Below, in pieces: positions 10,090 to 21,611 of a stretch of DNA of 64,000 bases. The notes beneath the pieces are model-generated. The model saw only the letters and a program-made list of their open reading frames with translations, made no database searches and had not been told where the DNA came from. Position numbers and translations under genes: made by a program. The stretch spans positions 24,987,020 to 25,051,019 of the forward strand of contig NC_087067.1 of the NCBI RefSeq assembly GCF_963678635.1, read 5' to 3'. The stretch is from Symsagittifera roscoffensis. Taxonomy: Eukaryota; Xenacoelomorpha; Acoela; Convolutidae. Position 1 is the stretch's first letter, and each line of letters begins with the position of its first letter.

Positions 10090-10600
10090 GTTCGACGATG
10101 GCGAATTGTTGCACATAAGAGTAACAAGCAGATTCAGTGCTAGCCTGATTGTGGACTTGTTGCTGCAGACAGATGGATCAAAAAATCATTATGTGTTGAT
10201 AAGTGATCTCCAGAAACTGGTCGAGTACGTGCGGCACAAAGTGCACCCATTTCAATCTGAGATTTGCCGCAAATGTTTCCACACATGCTCTTCATTCGAA
10301 ACTTTGAGAAGACATCAAATACTGTGCTACCAAGACGAAGATGTCGTCATCACAATGCCCAAGCCGGGAAAAGATGACCACAAGTTCAAAAAATTAGCAG
10401 CTCATTGGTACGTACCCAGTGATTTGGAGTCACTGCAATTACCAGTATACAGACGGCAACCTGATCGCAAAAAATCTAGCAAGCAAAGAATTGAAATCCA
10501 TCAATCGTGCGGCTACGCATTAGCAGTAATCGAATTTGGGAAAAAGACCAGTTAAAATTTGAGCTGAAAAGAGGACCGAATGTGAGGGAAGAGCTAATTA

Positions 10601-10823
10601 GCTCCCTTGAATCGTTAGCGAGACAAATTTAAGTACAAAAAAGGAAATTTATTACATTTTCATCGGTGTGATAGACCAGGAACGGGAAGATGCTACTATT
10701 TGTTGGATATGAGAGCTCCCTTGAATCGTTAGCGAGACAAATTTAAGTACAAAAAAGGAAATTTATTACATTTTCATCGGTGTGATAGACCAGGAACGGG
10801 AAGGTGCTACTATTTGTTGGATA
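10601..10823 (+). repeat. 114-bp tandem duplication within the polymerase gene
   Basis: The segment starting gctcccttgaatcgttagcg at 10601 recurs at 10715 with only a few differences over about 110 bases. The period is 114 bases, a multiple of three. It precedes the CWICE zinc module, whose start (tactatttgttggatatg) is present in both copies. Confidence 0.9.
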
Positions 10824-11970
10824 TGCGAGAACGATTTTTCCGGCAAGGATCAAGTGGTACTTGATCATTTCCATTACATCAACAAATTCCTGGGTTGGGC
10901 ACACAATGAGTGTAACGTTAATAAAAAAACAACAAATTACATTCCAGTGGTAGCTTGTAATTTGTCAATTTATGATCTACACTTTATATTCAAAACGCTG
11001 GCAAAAAAAACAATTCGGAAAACATTTTTTCCGTAATACCCGCATCTGAAGAAAAATATCCATCGTGACAATCTCAGTTTATATAAAAACGTACACGGAA
11101 AAAAGGGAAAAATCGAAAAATTCTACAAAAATCTGAGATTCATCGATTCGTATAGGTTTATGCTAGCACCTTTGGCAAAACTTGTCGATGAATTGCCCAA
11201 CAAAAAGTTTTTTCTGCTGGAGAACTATTTTGAAAAACTTGGCCACTCATCTGAAAAAGTCAGTATGTTGAAATAGAAAGGGCATTACCCATACTCATAC
11301 TTCAACTCATTCAAAAAATCAGAGAAACTTGCCTTCCCCTGCGATCAATATGGAAAAATAGTCTAACAGGAGGGGATGTGAGTGTTTCAAGAAGCGATTT
11401 CAATCATGCCCTAAAAAATGAAGTGTGGCTCACTCGGTGATTACCACGACTTGTACTTGGCTACAGATGTTCTATTGCTTGCTTCCGTTTTCGAAGCTTT
11501 TCGTGAAGTTTGCTATCGAACTTACGGGCTGGATTGCGTTGTTACTTCACGGCAAGTAACATTTCAGGGGACGTCTTTCTAAAAGTCTGTAAGACCGACC
11601 TGAAACTCTTGACGGATCGTGAATATCTGGACCTTGTGCAGCAAATGATACAAGGAGGCATGTCGTCCAATTTACGCGCGCCGATTTTACAAAGCAAACA
11701 ATAATTACCTCGACGATTTTTCGCCCTCAGAACCATCAAGCTACATCCTCAATATTGACGCAAACAATTTTTACGGGGGATAATGAAACAATGCCCTTGA
11801 AAAAAAAACAAAAGCTGATTTCGACGTTTCAAATTATGATGTGGACCAATTCTGGTTTGACAATACCAACAAGAAAAAAGTTGTGCTGAAGTTCAAAGAC
11901 GAGACTGGTGGGAAGGCGATCAGAGAATTCATCGACCTAAAACCGAAAATAAATTCGGTCGCCCTAAATG

Positions 11971-12307
11971 GTAAGTAAAAATTCCAACATATGCCAAACT
12001 TCCACTCCCATTCCAATCTTTTTACAGAGAAAAATCACCAGCACCATCACCAACCTCCCTCCCTCCGTTATTTTTTTGCAATAAACTATGGGCATTTAGC
12101 AAATTTAGGCAACATTATACAATGTTACCTAAATTTTAATCTATCTTAAAAGATATTTCTTCTCTTTTCCTCGTTTTTTATCATATTTTAGAGTCTTCAG
12201 CATTTTTATTGATTATATGAGTTTGGTTGGTAGAAATTGAATTGCTGAAGTGAAATGAAATTATCCCCTGCCTTCTAGGAAAGAATATTAATTTTAGTTC
12301 TGTTTAG
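11971..12307 (+). other. Second apparent intron in the polymerase gene
   Basis: A strong donor GTAAGT at 11971 follows KINSVALN. An acceptor CTGTTTAG ends at 12307. Removing the 337 bases joins this frame to GTQKLSAKGVKRS, as expected from the polymerase C-terminal order. A nearer acceptor (TTTTTACAG at 12027) would leave a frame with no polymerase similarity. Confidence 0.5.
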
Positions 12308-12616
12308 AAGGCACTCAAAAATTGAGTGCCAAAGGAGTAAAACGGAGTGCACAGCCAGCGAGAACTGGTCCACCAAAACTTCAGGGACACCTTATTCACT
12401 GGAAAACAATGAGAGCGCACAACTAAAATATAGTTTCGAAAGGTCACACCAATATGACAGTGAAACAAAACAAACTTGCATTATCACCATTCGACTCAAA
12501 ATGTTTTCTTCTTTTCGGCGGGATTTCGACAGTTCGCTTTGGCCATAAAGCCACCAAAGATAATGCATTTCTAGAAGACATTTACAAGGAAACCGATTGG
12601 GCCAACTCATTGTAAC

Positions 12617-13170
12617 AGTTTGCCCGAATTTTAACTTCCGTATTGGGGATTTCTACAGCGGCACTACTCAGAAACAGAACTGCGAGAAGACGAAGAAGCT
12701 TCTAGTAGCCGAGTCCGTGAACGTCCCCCTGTAAATAACCCTTTATTTTATTGGAAGCTTCAGAAGAAATACCGTCTAAAGAACAGCGCAAAGAAAACCA
12801 AAATATTTTTTGAGATGATTTTTTCAGCTCGTCCTTTTTAAACTTCGGCTTAAACTTGTTTTGCTTTTTACCAATTTACCACTAATAAAGTGTTCGTATT
12901 GTGCTCAATCACTGTTTTAACATAAATAGCTTCAGGCAAATAATCTAGTTGACGCAAACCAAGTGTTTGTTCAAACAAATGTGTGAAATCCTTTGGTTGA
13001 GTTTTAATATCAAATTTTTATTAGCATGACAAATCTTCGACAAAAAGACAGAAAGCCAGGAAACGATATCCACATGAAACTAGGACGAAAAAGAAAAGTT
13101 CGGGAATTAGGACGATTAACTTTAATTATCGCGGGAAAAGCGACCGATTTAAAGGGAATTAGAAGGAATT
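12617..13170. other. Right flank of the Polinton-like element, no gene
   Basis: AT-rich, multiply stopped sequence follows the last polymerase motif. No terminal repeat matching other parts of the window was found. Confidence 0.4.
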
Positions 13171-13386
13171 ATTGTATCGGGTCCCGGTTGTTAAGCTCAG
13201 CTTAACAAGATCCTAAAGAGGGGGTCTTTTACTTTAGGGGTGGGAACTTGCGTTCTTTTACAAAATCCTAGGATAGGGGGCCTCCAAAAAATTAAGGACC
13301 TCTTTCCTAGGATTTTGCCTTAGGTGAGGACCCCTCCCCCTTAGGAAGGACCCCCCCCCCCCTTAGGATCCGGGACACGATACAAT
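13171..13386. mobile_element. Small foldback/MITE-like element
   Basis: The left end attgtatcgggtcccgg is inverted at the right end as ccgggacacgatacaat. A second internal inverted pair (aaaatcctagga and tcctaggattttg) lies inside. The centre is rich in G or C homopolymers. At 216 bases with no coding capacity it fits a MITE or foldback element. A target-site duplication is not clear (aatt on both sides is possible). Confidence 0.65.
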
Positions 13387-13914
13387 TTTACTTGAGTTCT
13401 CACGCTCTGAAAATACTGGCTTTCTAAGTGAGGTCAGCTTTCAACTAACACAATTAGAGGTATTCATATATATACTCTCGTTAGAAGGCTTACTACATGG
13501 CCTTAGCGTTCTTTTTCGGAACTCCGGTTGTCATTATTATATTGTGCACATACACGAGTAATGTTCCGGTTGGATGTTTTTTCTAATAATCCAGTAGCAT
13601 TGAAACTCGCTCGAATAGTCTCCGACACTATAAGACCGGGTCTTGAATCGTTCCCGTAAGGTTTCTTCTACTACGCTAAAGTGTTAAATTTTTGAATAAC
13701 TCCTTTTTCTTTTTATTTCCGGTTAGTTGGTGTTACCACTTGTAGCAATTATGAACCTATCTTAGAACTCATTCATTTTGGGCATTCGGAATTGGTTTCT
13801 TTGAATTTATTTTGAAGCTAGCTAATCTGAAATCTTTCTTTCTGTTCGACTTCGACTTTTTTCTCAACGTTTTTTGTGAATTCTACAATTTGAGAATTTT
13901 TGTCATTATTATTA

Positions 13915-14640
13915 CCCTCCGGTTTGGTTTACAGAGTTATGCGGATTGCCCTGGTTTATTACAGTTTTTGCAAACAATAATATCTCTCGGGAATCTCTCG
14001 GCCGGGCGTTTTGATTTTAAAAAACTCCTACAGTTATGACATTGATCAATTTTTTGCACTATGGCACCGTTTTTGGTTTGTGCTCACTCTTTTGCACTTC
14101 GAATCACAGTTATCACGAAAACTTAAAATCCAGTGTGTCATGTGGATCCAGCACTTCCATACACAATTGACTTTTGATCTGCTCGTTTTTCATATTCAAT
14201 TTGAACATATCCCTCACTACTGATCAATCTTTGGTTACGAAGTTGCATTTTTTTGACAATTCTATCCTCACACAGCGAAAATTTTCAAGATTTCCAATGT
14301 TTCTCTGCTTGCGCCCAAATAATACATATTGAACTGCTTGGTCTTTTTTTATCAGAATCCCCGGTGAACGTTTTGTTCAGCAACTCCCAAAACAATAAAA
14401 AATCGTGTCTGCTATCCTCAAACTCGGGTTTTCTTGTCCAAAACAATTCGTTTTAGTCGTTTGTCCGCTTTACGCCAGATACTTCTTTTGAATGTTTTCT
14501 TCTTTATTTCATGATGCTTCTTTCATGATTCAGATATCTCAATAAAATTTGTCCCTGGCGTTTTGGGAGATTTTGAAAATCTTGTCATCAAACCTTCCAA
14601 TTTTTACGGAATTCCGCCCTGTCCCTCGAAAAAATCCTTG
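13915..14640 (-). pseudogene. LTR-retrotransposon gag relic (capsid end and CCHC knuckle)
   Basis: On the minus strand a frame around 14270-14150 reads FVTKD followed by VRDMFKLNMKNEQIKSQL, resembling the capsid C-terminal part of Ty3/gypsy gag. Downstream, an IDQCHNC segment and VCKNCNKPGQSA followed by a stop and LC resemble degraded CCHC zinc knuckles, with Gln in place of the expected His. Frameshifts and stops interrupt it throughout. No matching protease or RT follows within the next kilobase, where a foldback element is found instead. It may come from the same element class as the retroelement at 43-53 kb, but this cannot be shown from the sequence alone. Confidence 0.4.
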
Positions 14641-15160
14641 ACCGGCCCGAACCGACGCCAAACTTGAGCTTGCCAGATTTTTTCTTCCTCATTTTGTCAG
14701 ATTTTGAAAACATATATCTTCTGTTTTTCTGGTTTCCCTCGCCGTTCTAACAGCCACATCCTCACCTCATACGGTTTCTTACAGTGTCGGATATTTGTCA
14801 GATACGATTTCTTCTTTGGGTATGACTAAAGTGACTATAGAGGCCGAATGGTATAAGAGCAAAAAAACCGAAAACTATTAATTTATTTAAGCTAATCGGT
14901 TAGACGAGCATTAGAATTGTCAAAATTACCAAAAACAAAAATAGTATGCTTAAATTGAGCAATAAATTGAGCAAGATTTAAAAAAAAATCTGTAGAAAAA
15001 CTCAATTCCTGAATACTTTGCTATTTCCTTAGTAGTATTGACAACTCTAATAATTTTTTTATCGATTTGCCAGTTTAAATCAATTTTTGTCCGTTTTTCT
15101 GCTCTTAGGCCATTTCTGCTGTTGGATCATAAGAGTCCTTGTTTTATCACCAGTGACTAA

Positions 15161-15915
15161 AGTGCTGATTTAAAGTATCAGGACAAAGCGAACAAAACTT
15201 GAATTTTCAGACTCGTTTTTCTCAAATTGGGTTAAGATTAGACAAAAAATGAAGACAACAAAAGTTGCTAAGAATTTCATCAGAATTAATATAGTGCAGT
15301 TTTTTCTCCGAAATTCTGAACAAAAAATTTACCCCAAAAATGGGTCATTTTGGTTTTTTTCAATTGATCAAAATCTACGCTGAAACTACTTTGTTAATTG
15401 ATAAGAAAACTATATCACAAGAAGCCCCTTAAGCAGCCCAAAAGATTTTAAGAAAAGTTTAATCTCCAAAAACCAGTATAAGAGAAAAAATTTTTACTTG
15501 ATAGTCAATAAATGGGATTTTTTCTATATAAAACCCAGATTTTCTGTTTAAAAACAAGTTTTAAACAATTTGCGCAAATTTTTGGAGATTTAACTCTTCT
15601 TAAATTTCGTTAAGCTGTGTAATAATAAGCTGTGTAATAAGCTGTGAGGCTTTTTGTGACATAATTTTCTTATCAATTAACAAAGTAGTTTCCGCATAGT
15701 TTTTGATTAATTGAAAAAAACCAAAATGACCCATTTTTGGGGTAAAATTTTGGTTAAGAATTTTGGAGAAAAAATTATACCAAATCAATTTTAATGAAAT
15801 TCCAAGCAACTTTTTGTTCTCTTCACTTTTTGTCTAATCTTAACCCAATTTGAGAAAAACGTGTTTGAAAACTCAAGTTTTGTTCGTTTTGTCCGGATAG
15901 TTTAAATCAGCACTG
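15161..15915. mobile_element. Foldback element, family A, full copy
   Basis: The two halves are a long inverted repeat about 370 bases per arm, with ends related to cagtgctgatttaaa. Conserved internal blocks include ctcaaattgggttaagatta and ccaaaaatgggtcattttgg, which recur in inverted form on the other arm. The ends and possible TA flanks fit a Tc1/mariner-type non-autonomous element. Related copies are at 32859-33443 and 39996-40355. Confidence 0.8.
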
Positions 15916-17269
15916 TATTATGATTATTATGTATGTTTCATATAGTGGTGTTCCCCATGATGAGGGACGGACGGTTTGAAATTTATTTTGGCCTATTTTC
16001 AGCCAATCAAAATTGAGTATCAAAAATCTCAGAGACATCTCAAAGTAAGCTAATGATTCAGGCCAATAGTGTTAAATTGACCGACTAGATAATAAGCAGA
16101 TGAATTTTGAATAATGCCGGATCAAAGGTGCAATGGAAAAAATTTAAAATTTCAAGAATGTCGGTTATGAAAATTGGAAAAACAAAAAACAAAACAGCTT
16201 ATATCTGCACGAACTGTACAGCAAAACCTTCAACGAAGTTTCAGCGAAAATCAATTTTATCTTGCGACTAAAACCAATCTAATGATCCAGGTTTTGAAAA
16301 TACTGCCAAAAAATTGCCAAAAAATGGCATAATACTGTTCGACGGAAGGTTCAAAACGGCCCCAAGACTTATTAACAAAATTTACATTTTTTCTAATGAC
16401 TTGCAATGTGCTCGGCTTTATTGTTTGACAAACAAAAAAATCAGTACAAACAAATTCTCCAAAAATTTCAGGAAAAATTTTGAAAAAACTTCGAGATTTT
16501 TTATTCTGAAACCATAAATTCCAATTTGGAACTCGGTTTTCATGCTGCAGGTAGTCTTGTTTTTTACAGACGCGAAGCTGAGCTTCGCACCGCTTGTGGT
16601 ACAACATCTATAGGGTTTAAACAGCAAGACACTAAAAAACTATTGAAGAGACTTCGATGAGTGTAATCGCAGAAAAAAACAAATAGACAAACAAAAATGA
16701 TGAAAATCCTTTTTTTTAATGTTCAAGTTTATCCATTTTTTTAAAATTCTAAAGGTGGTTGAAAATGAGCAATCGACGAAAAAAATTAGGGGCAAAATTG
16801 TAATGATCTCACCAAAATTATCGAAATTTTGTTGAAAACAAAATATTAGGTAAATAACCCGACAGAATTAGAGCCGACAGGCAATAAAAACTGCTATCAA
16901 CTAAAAGTGCTCGGCAAAATATTATTGTAAAATGTACATTTACTGCACATTTATCAAACAAAAAAACCACATAAGTACTGAAACCAAGGTGGTAAACTCA
17001 ATTCGAAAGCTAAACCGAGCGCAAAACCGAAAGCCGAAAAATCATCAGCAAAAAAGTAATATCGACGTTTTATTACTATACCAATCAATAAAAAAAATTT
17101 AATGAAGATCTTTGAAAAAAATTCTACGGCCGGCGATAACATGCAAAAAATCATCGGAATAAAGTTTCCAAGCTGAAACCAAACAGAAAAAAAATCTCAG
17201 AAGAAACCCTTCATACCGAGAAGAAAAATCAAAAAATTTTAAAAAAGTCTTTCTTCCCCTCACAACAAA

Positions 17270-17322
<53 letters not shown>

Positions 17323-18318
17323 TTACACAAAATAAAACAAAAAAATCTCGATGATCAAACGATGCAATCAGGGACGATTACTAAATAGATATAATATAAG
17401 CCGATACTGATGAAAACAAACCAGGAGATAAAAGTAAGCCGATACTGATGAAAATAAACAAGGAGATAAAAGCTGAAAAAAAAAAATTTTAAAAATTAGA
17501 GTTGATGAAAATACAAGCGAAGTAAAAAAAACAAACTTCAATTCGGCTGCATTTTTTAAATTGCTAAGACTGTTGTAGCAACTACGGACCGAGAAATTTG
17601 ATTGCTCGCAAAAAACGATTTATAGATCTGGCAACTAAGCCGACAAAAACATAAGCAGACAAATAATAACCCGAAACTGGTTTCTGTTATTATTGACTTT
17701 GTGCGAAAATCATTTGACCAATGAGAACATTTAAAGATTTGATTGGTTGAAATTTTTCCAGCATTCGAGACCATCATAATGAGAATACCCCATGTCATAT
17801 GACTTTATTGCTACTGTTTGTTTTTTCCTGTTGATCCGATTATGTGATGAAAACATTTTTTTTTGTTTTTAATCGAATCTGGGATGAAATAGAAGCAAGG
17901 GAGGTATAACCAATAAAACACAAAATAAAAGCGCGAACGTTTTTCAACGCTTTTCTGATATTTTAAGAAACCCAAACTTTTTTTAAAAAATTTCATTATA
18001 AATCAGATGAAAAGAATTTACCGGATGTCTGCAATCACTTCAGAATCTTCTATTTGCATCATATGAACTTGACAGGTACCCCATGATGCTCCGCTTGCGC
18101 AACTATTCTGTCCAATTAGTGAGAAAACCCACAATACATGAAATGATAATGAACTATCCATTTTTCTTCAGAAACCAACGATGATAAAGAGGCGTAGAAT
18201 AATTTCAAACTGTGAATTTGAACAAGAAAAAAAACCATTTTCTCAAAAAGACATTAGAGAAGAAAATCTCAAAAATTGTACATGGGACAAAGCAGACAAG
18301 TTATGCGATATCAAAAGG
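15916..18318. other. AT-rich non-coding region
   Basis: No coding region is supported. It contains A-rich stretches, a CA microsatellite (17272-17311) and a short direct repeat agccgatactgatgaaaa near 17399 and 17437. A patch gacgcgaagctgagcttcgc near 16570 resembles short GCGAAG-type motifs at 31855 and 35335. Confidence 0.5.
17272..17311. repeat. (CA)n microsatellite
   Basis: About 40 bases of AC/CA dinucleotide repeat. Confidence 0.95.
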
Positions 18319-18539
18319 GGAGTGCGGCCTGTATTTAGACAACCGCGTATTTATACTCGTCAGTGAGCAGACAAAAACTGTTTTAACCAATCAGAATCGA
18401 GATGAGAAAGCAAACTTACGAAATAATTAATTATTATTTATTAATTTCTTCCTTGTCTCGATTCTGATTGGTTAATACATAATTTGTCTGCTTACTGACG
18501 AGTCTGAATACGCGGTTGCCTAAATACTGCTACGTAACC
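18319..18539. mobile_element. MITE with long inverted repeats and 9-10 bp target-site duplication
   Basis: The left arm (gtatttagacaaccgcg, actcgtcagtgagcagac, ccaatcagaatcgagat) is inverted on the right arm (atctcgattctgattgg equivalent, gtctgcttactgacgagt, cgcggttgcctaaatac). The sequence atcaaaaggg lies on both sides (18310-18319 and 18540-18549) and looks like the target-site duplication. A length near 9 bases would suggest a Mutator-type origin. There is no coding capacity. Confidence 0.8.
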
Positions 18540-18974
18540 ATCAAAAGGGTATTGGGAAGTACTAACTGAGAAAATTATTCCAAGTTACTAACATGCAGAA
18601 CCGCAAATATCTGTTTTAACAACAGTCGTAAGGGTTACCAGAGCTCAATTTTTATTCATTGCTGAAATATTTCATTGAAATTCTCGTTCAAACGCACCTA
18701 CGCTTAACAAAAAATTCCGGTTTCCCCTGCTTGGGTTAGAATCATGGGGATTTTGTTGATTTTTTTAATCGAATTGTTTTTCCCAAGATCTCTCAAAATA
18801 CTAATAAAAACTTCTTTTGTTAAATAAAATTTCTGCAGTGCAGAAAATTTTTTGAAAAAAGCAGGCCAACACTGCCGTTTTTAAGTACTTTTCAAAAAAT
18901 ATCACCAAAAATATCGCTTGACCAAAAATATCGCTTTTTCAGAATTTTCTATCCCTCAAACTTAGTCTAGTGCT

Positions 18975-19100
18975 TTTAGAAAGATTTCAGGGTCAGTTGG
19001 CCGAAATTGATACCGTAATAAAGTACCAAAGGGGATCCTTTGGTTGGCGAGGGAAGTAATCCTTGAAAGGAGAGCGTCCGCTGACTCTCTTCAAAATACA
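18975..19100. repeat. Dispersed repeat family B, diverged fragment
   Basis: The segment with cagttggccgaaattgatacc and aaaggggatcctttggttgg matches the order of blocks at 29813-29900 (cagtcagtcaaaaatggatacc, then aaagggggaccctttgagtcgg). It directly abuts the foldback at 19102. Confidence 0.55.
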
Positions 19101-19101
19101 T

Positions 19102-19822
19102 CCCCGGGTTGACCAAAACTTCTAATCATACAATTTCCATATATGAGAAACTTCTTGTCATACAATTCCATACAATTCCATACGTACAGAAAATTGTATG
19201 AAATCTCTATGATAAACATTTTCCCATATATGGATATTGTAAAATTAGAAGTTTCCCATTTATGAAAATTGTATGATTACCACTTTTTTAAAATGAAGTC
19301 AGGCAAAAATTACGTCAAAGCCCATCCCATAAAACGTGCAATCTCAACAAACCTTTTCAAAAGATTTCTGAAAATTTTATCAATGATGAAAAAAATGCTT
19401 ATCATACAATTTCCATATATGGGAATTGTATGATAAGCATTTTTTTCATTCCAAACTGAAATGCTGTTTTCGCAGAAAAAACAACCTACCTTGAGCCAAA
19501 GCCGCTTTTCTATTTTATACAGCTTCTTAAAAAACCTTTTCAAAAGATTTCTGAAAACTTTATCAATAATGAAAAAAATGCTTATCATACAATTTCCATA
19601 TATGGGAATTGTATGATAAAGGTTTTTTTCAAAAAACAAAAAGCTCAATTTTTTCATCACCCGACTGTTTTATTAGAATCAATCAGCCGCAGAAATTAGT
19701 TTAAACCTTTCTTCTATCATTTTTCAAAATTGTATGAAAATTGTATGACAAGCATTTTTTCCATACACTTGATGTATGGAATTGTATGATAAGCATTTTC
19801 GGTGTATGGAGGTCAACCCGGG
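19102..19822. mobile_element. Compound foldback built of repeated palindromes
   Basis: It is bounded by ccccgggttgacc on the left and its inverse ggtcaacccggg on the right. Inside, the palindromic unit catacaatttccatatatggg followed by its own inverse recurs several times, at 19400-19440 and 19580-19620 among others. Long stretches near 19350-19440 and 19530-19620 are duplicated almost exactly. The ORF seen across these on the minus strand is repetitive and follows from the duplication. Confidence 0.75.
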
Positions 19823-21007
19823 TCTTTGGTTGGGATAATAATCATCAGCTACAAAATTTGAAAAAATATTCGAAACTTTGTATCGTTTTATTATAAGCTT
19901 TGATATTGTGTTTGCATAAAAAATGAAACCAAATGTTCAAAGTTTGCAATTATTCTCACCCTTCAGATTAAAATGGACCAAGTTGATAATACAATACAGT
20001 TGAAATAAGGGCTTTTCAATTGAATCAATTGGGCGCAAAGCTCATGAATTCTTCGTTTCTTAAGACGCAATTCTTTGTTTGTATTATCTTGAAAACGTTT
20101 TTAGAAGATTCGTGGCTCTTAGTTTATGGCAGGCTCTAGAATTGAAACAAATATATTCATCTGATACTTAGATAAGAAAAAGGCTACAAGTTAAAAAGCG
20201 AATTATTCTACTTGCAAAGCCATTTCGAAAACATTGTTGCCCTGCTTCCTGAGACAAGCTGTGATATAAGCTGACCTTAGAATTTGTTAGAATGACTGGT
20301 TTAGCGGTATCATTCAAAAAATAATTATAACGGGCAAAATTAATCCAAATCACATGCGGCCTATTCTCATTAATTACAACAGTTGTTTGCTTTGACTCGT
20401 TATAATTCTTTTCTATAAACGGCAATGAGTTGAACACCTAATTATTTTCTAGGTATCATCGACTGCACTGTGTGAAGTCGTATCGAACCCATAATGCACA
20501 GTTCTGAGCGGGCTAGCGCAAGATCTGCGCACTAAGTGCGCAAATAGCTTTAAACTGTACTCTCGATATTATATACCAGGCAGCTCAATTTTTTAACCTT
20601 AACTTTAAAATGACAGGAAACGTGAGTATTAGTTTGCAAAAAAGATGATCTAGTTATAAATAGAGCGTTCTTTGCTTGTAACGCTCACCTAATGGTGAGC
20701 TGAAACTTGAAAGCATGATGGTATAAGTTGTTTTGAGATAAGTCGTAACCAGTTGTTATTGCTGAGGTCGTAATCGTTTTGCTGGTTGTTTTTGCTGTAT
20801 TTGATGCTTAGCATAAAATTTGCAGTGGATCACTCAAAACAATGCATTAGTAGCTCGGTGAAACTATTATCAGTTCATTATATAGTACGTTTGAAACTGG
20901 ATCATGATGCATAACTTTGAGTGCGTTACAAGGATATCTCTGCAAAATAATGAATAATGACTAAGAGATGTTTGGTCAATTCTATCTACGGCATCGTTTG
21001 ATTTTCA
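19823..21007. other. Intergenic region with a possible first exon
   Basis: Most of this is AT-rich with no gene. Around 20565-20630 a TATA-like attatatacc is followed about 45 bases later by atgacaggaaac and a donor-like gtgagt, which could be a tiny first coding exon. No matching second exon was found. Confidence 0.3.
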
Positions 21008-21283
21008 AATCCACATGTCTTTAAAATGAACCCACTGATTCTGACCAGGTACGAGGTCGGGGACTTATGTTGCCACCACTGCGACCCAAATCGGGTATGT
21101 TGCAACCATTGCAACTCAAAATGGGTATGTTGCAACTTTGTGCGACCGAAGTAACTTGCGCGACTAGTACGCGCTAGTTGTCAAATTTATGCAACAATTG
21201 AAAAATACCAAAGACTTTGGTTTTTATGGCTTCTGTAAACGTTTGAAATCGCTATAAAGAGCAGCCTATATCATTTTCATCTC
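21008..21283. repeat. 276-bp direct repeat, left copy
   Basis: It begins aatccacatgtctttaaaat and ends cattttcatctc. It matches 22964-23239 at roughly 95 percent (13 differences counted by eye). The ends lack the TG...CA expected of LTRs. Confidence 0.9.
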
Positions 21284-21611
21284 CCAGTAGCCTAGATCAT
21301 TGCTATACCCACGGAATGACCATAGCGTAAGCTGGATTGAGATTCTGAATGGCGTTCGAAATAAGAAGAGCTTGTTCAACTTAAATTCAGTTTGTTAAAC
21401 GAGAATCTGTTTCTGTTTTGAACTAACCTCGAAAGCATGTGAGAGTCAGAACTCATAAGAACTAGTACATAATGAGTTAGGTTTACTAATAACGTATTAT
21501 CACAGATCTCTATAGAATATGTAAATATACCAACTGGTTATGTATGTATATGTAGCGCCGAGGAATTCTATCAACATAATAATATGTTTTTGGCTTTATT
21601 ACCTGTATGAA

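Larger units (their letters stand above)
1..12616 (+). mobile_element. Polinton/adintovirus-like integrated DNA element, decayed, left end outside window
   Basis: A run of virus-like genes lies mainly on the + strand: packaging ATPase, small conserved protein, basic protein, rve integrase, penton-like protein, core protein, major capsid protein, three unknown ORFs and a family B DNA polymerase. Integrase, capsid, ATPase and PolB together define the Polinton/Maverick and adintovirus group, which replicate by protein-primed synthesis and integrate through an rve integrase. The integrase and major capsid resemble the invertebrate families named after the C. elegans proteins F54H12.3 and F54H12.2. 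No adenain-like protease was recognised, and no terminal inverted repeats are visible in the window. Stops and frameshifts in most genes show an inactive fossil. The right boundary is set at the last recognisable polymerase motif. Confidence 0.8.
9025..12616 (+). pseudogene. Family B DNA polymerase (protein-primed, Polinton type) with N-terminal zinc fingers, broken
   Basis: From an ATG at 9025, after one frameshift, two C2H2 fingers appear (VCDECLESF with paired His, and HCIFCHTTF with paired His; 9078-9225). Next come the N-terminal extension (9336-9605, 9780-9967), the region after the first intron (FDDGELLHIRV to about 10555), a CWICENDF...DHFH...AHNECN endonuclease-like zinc module (10812-10920), the exonuclease motif [38 protein letters not shown] (11440-11505), and ILNIDANNFYG with the polymerase motif A-like Asp (11750). 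The last blocks are SAKGVKRS and LSPFDSKCF...GISTVRFGH (12310-12560). The segment between motif A and the C-terminus is short, so the central palm may be partly deleted. Several frameshifts and stops inactivate it. Confidence 0.75.

Noticed and set aside
13812-14456. Plus-strand hydrophobic ORFs
   Set aside because: They are Phe/Leu-rich frames opposite the minus-strand gag-like relic and match nothing.
19310-19660. 116-codon minus-strand ORF with an internal duplication
   Set aside because: It is a direct result of duplicated palindromes in the foldback element and has no coding features beyond the repeat.
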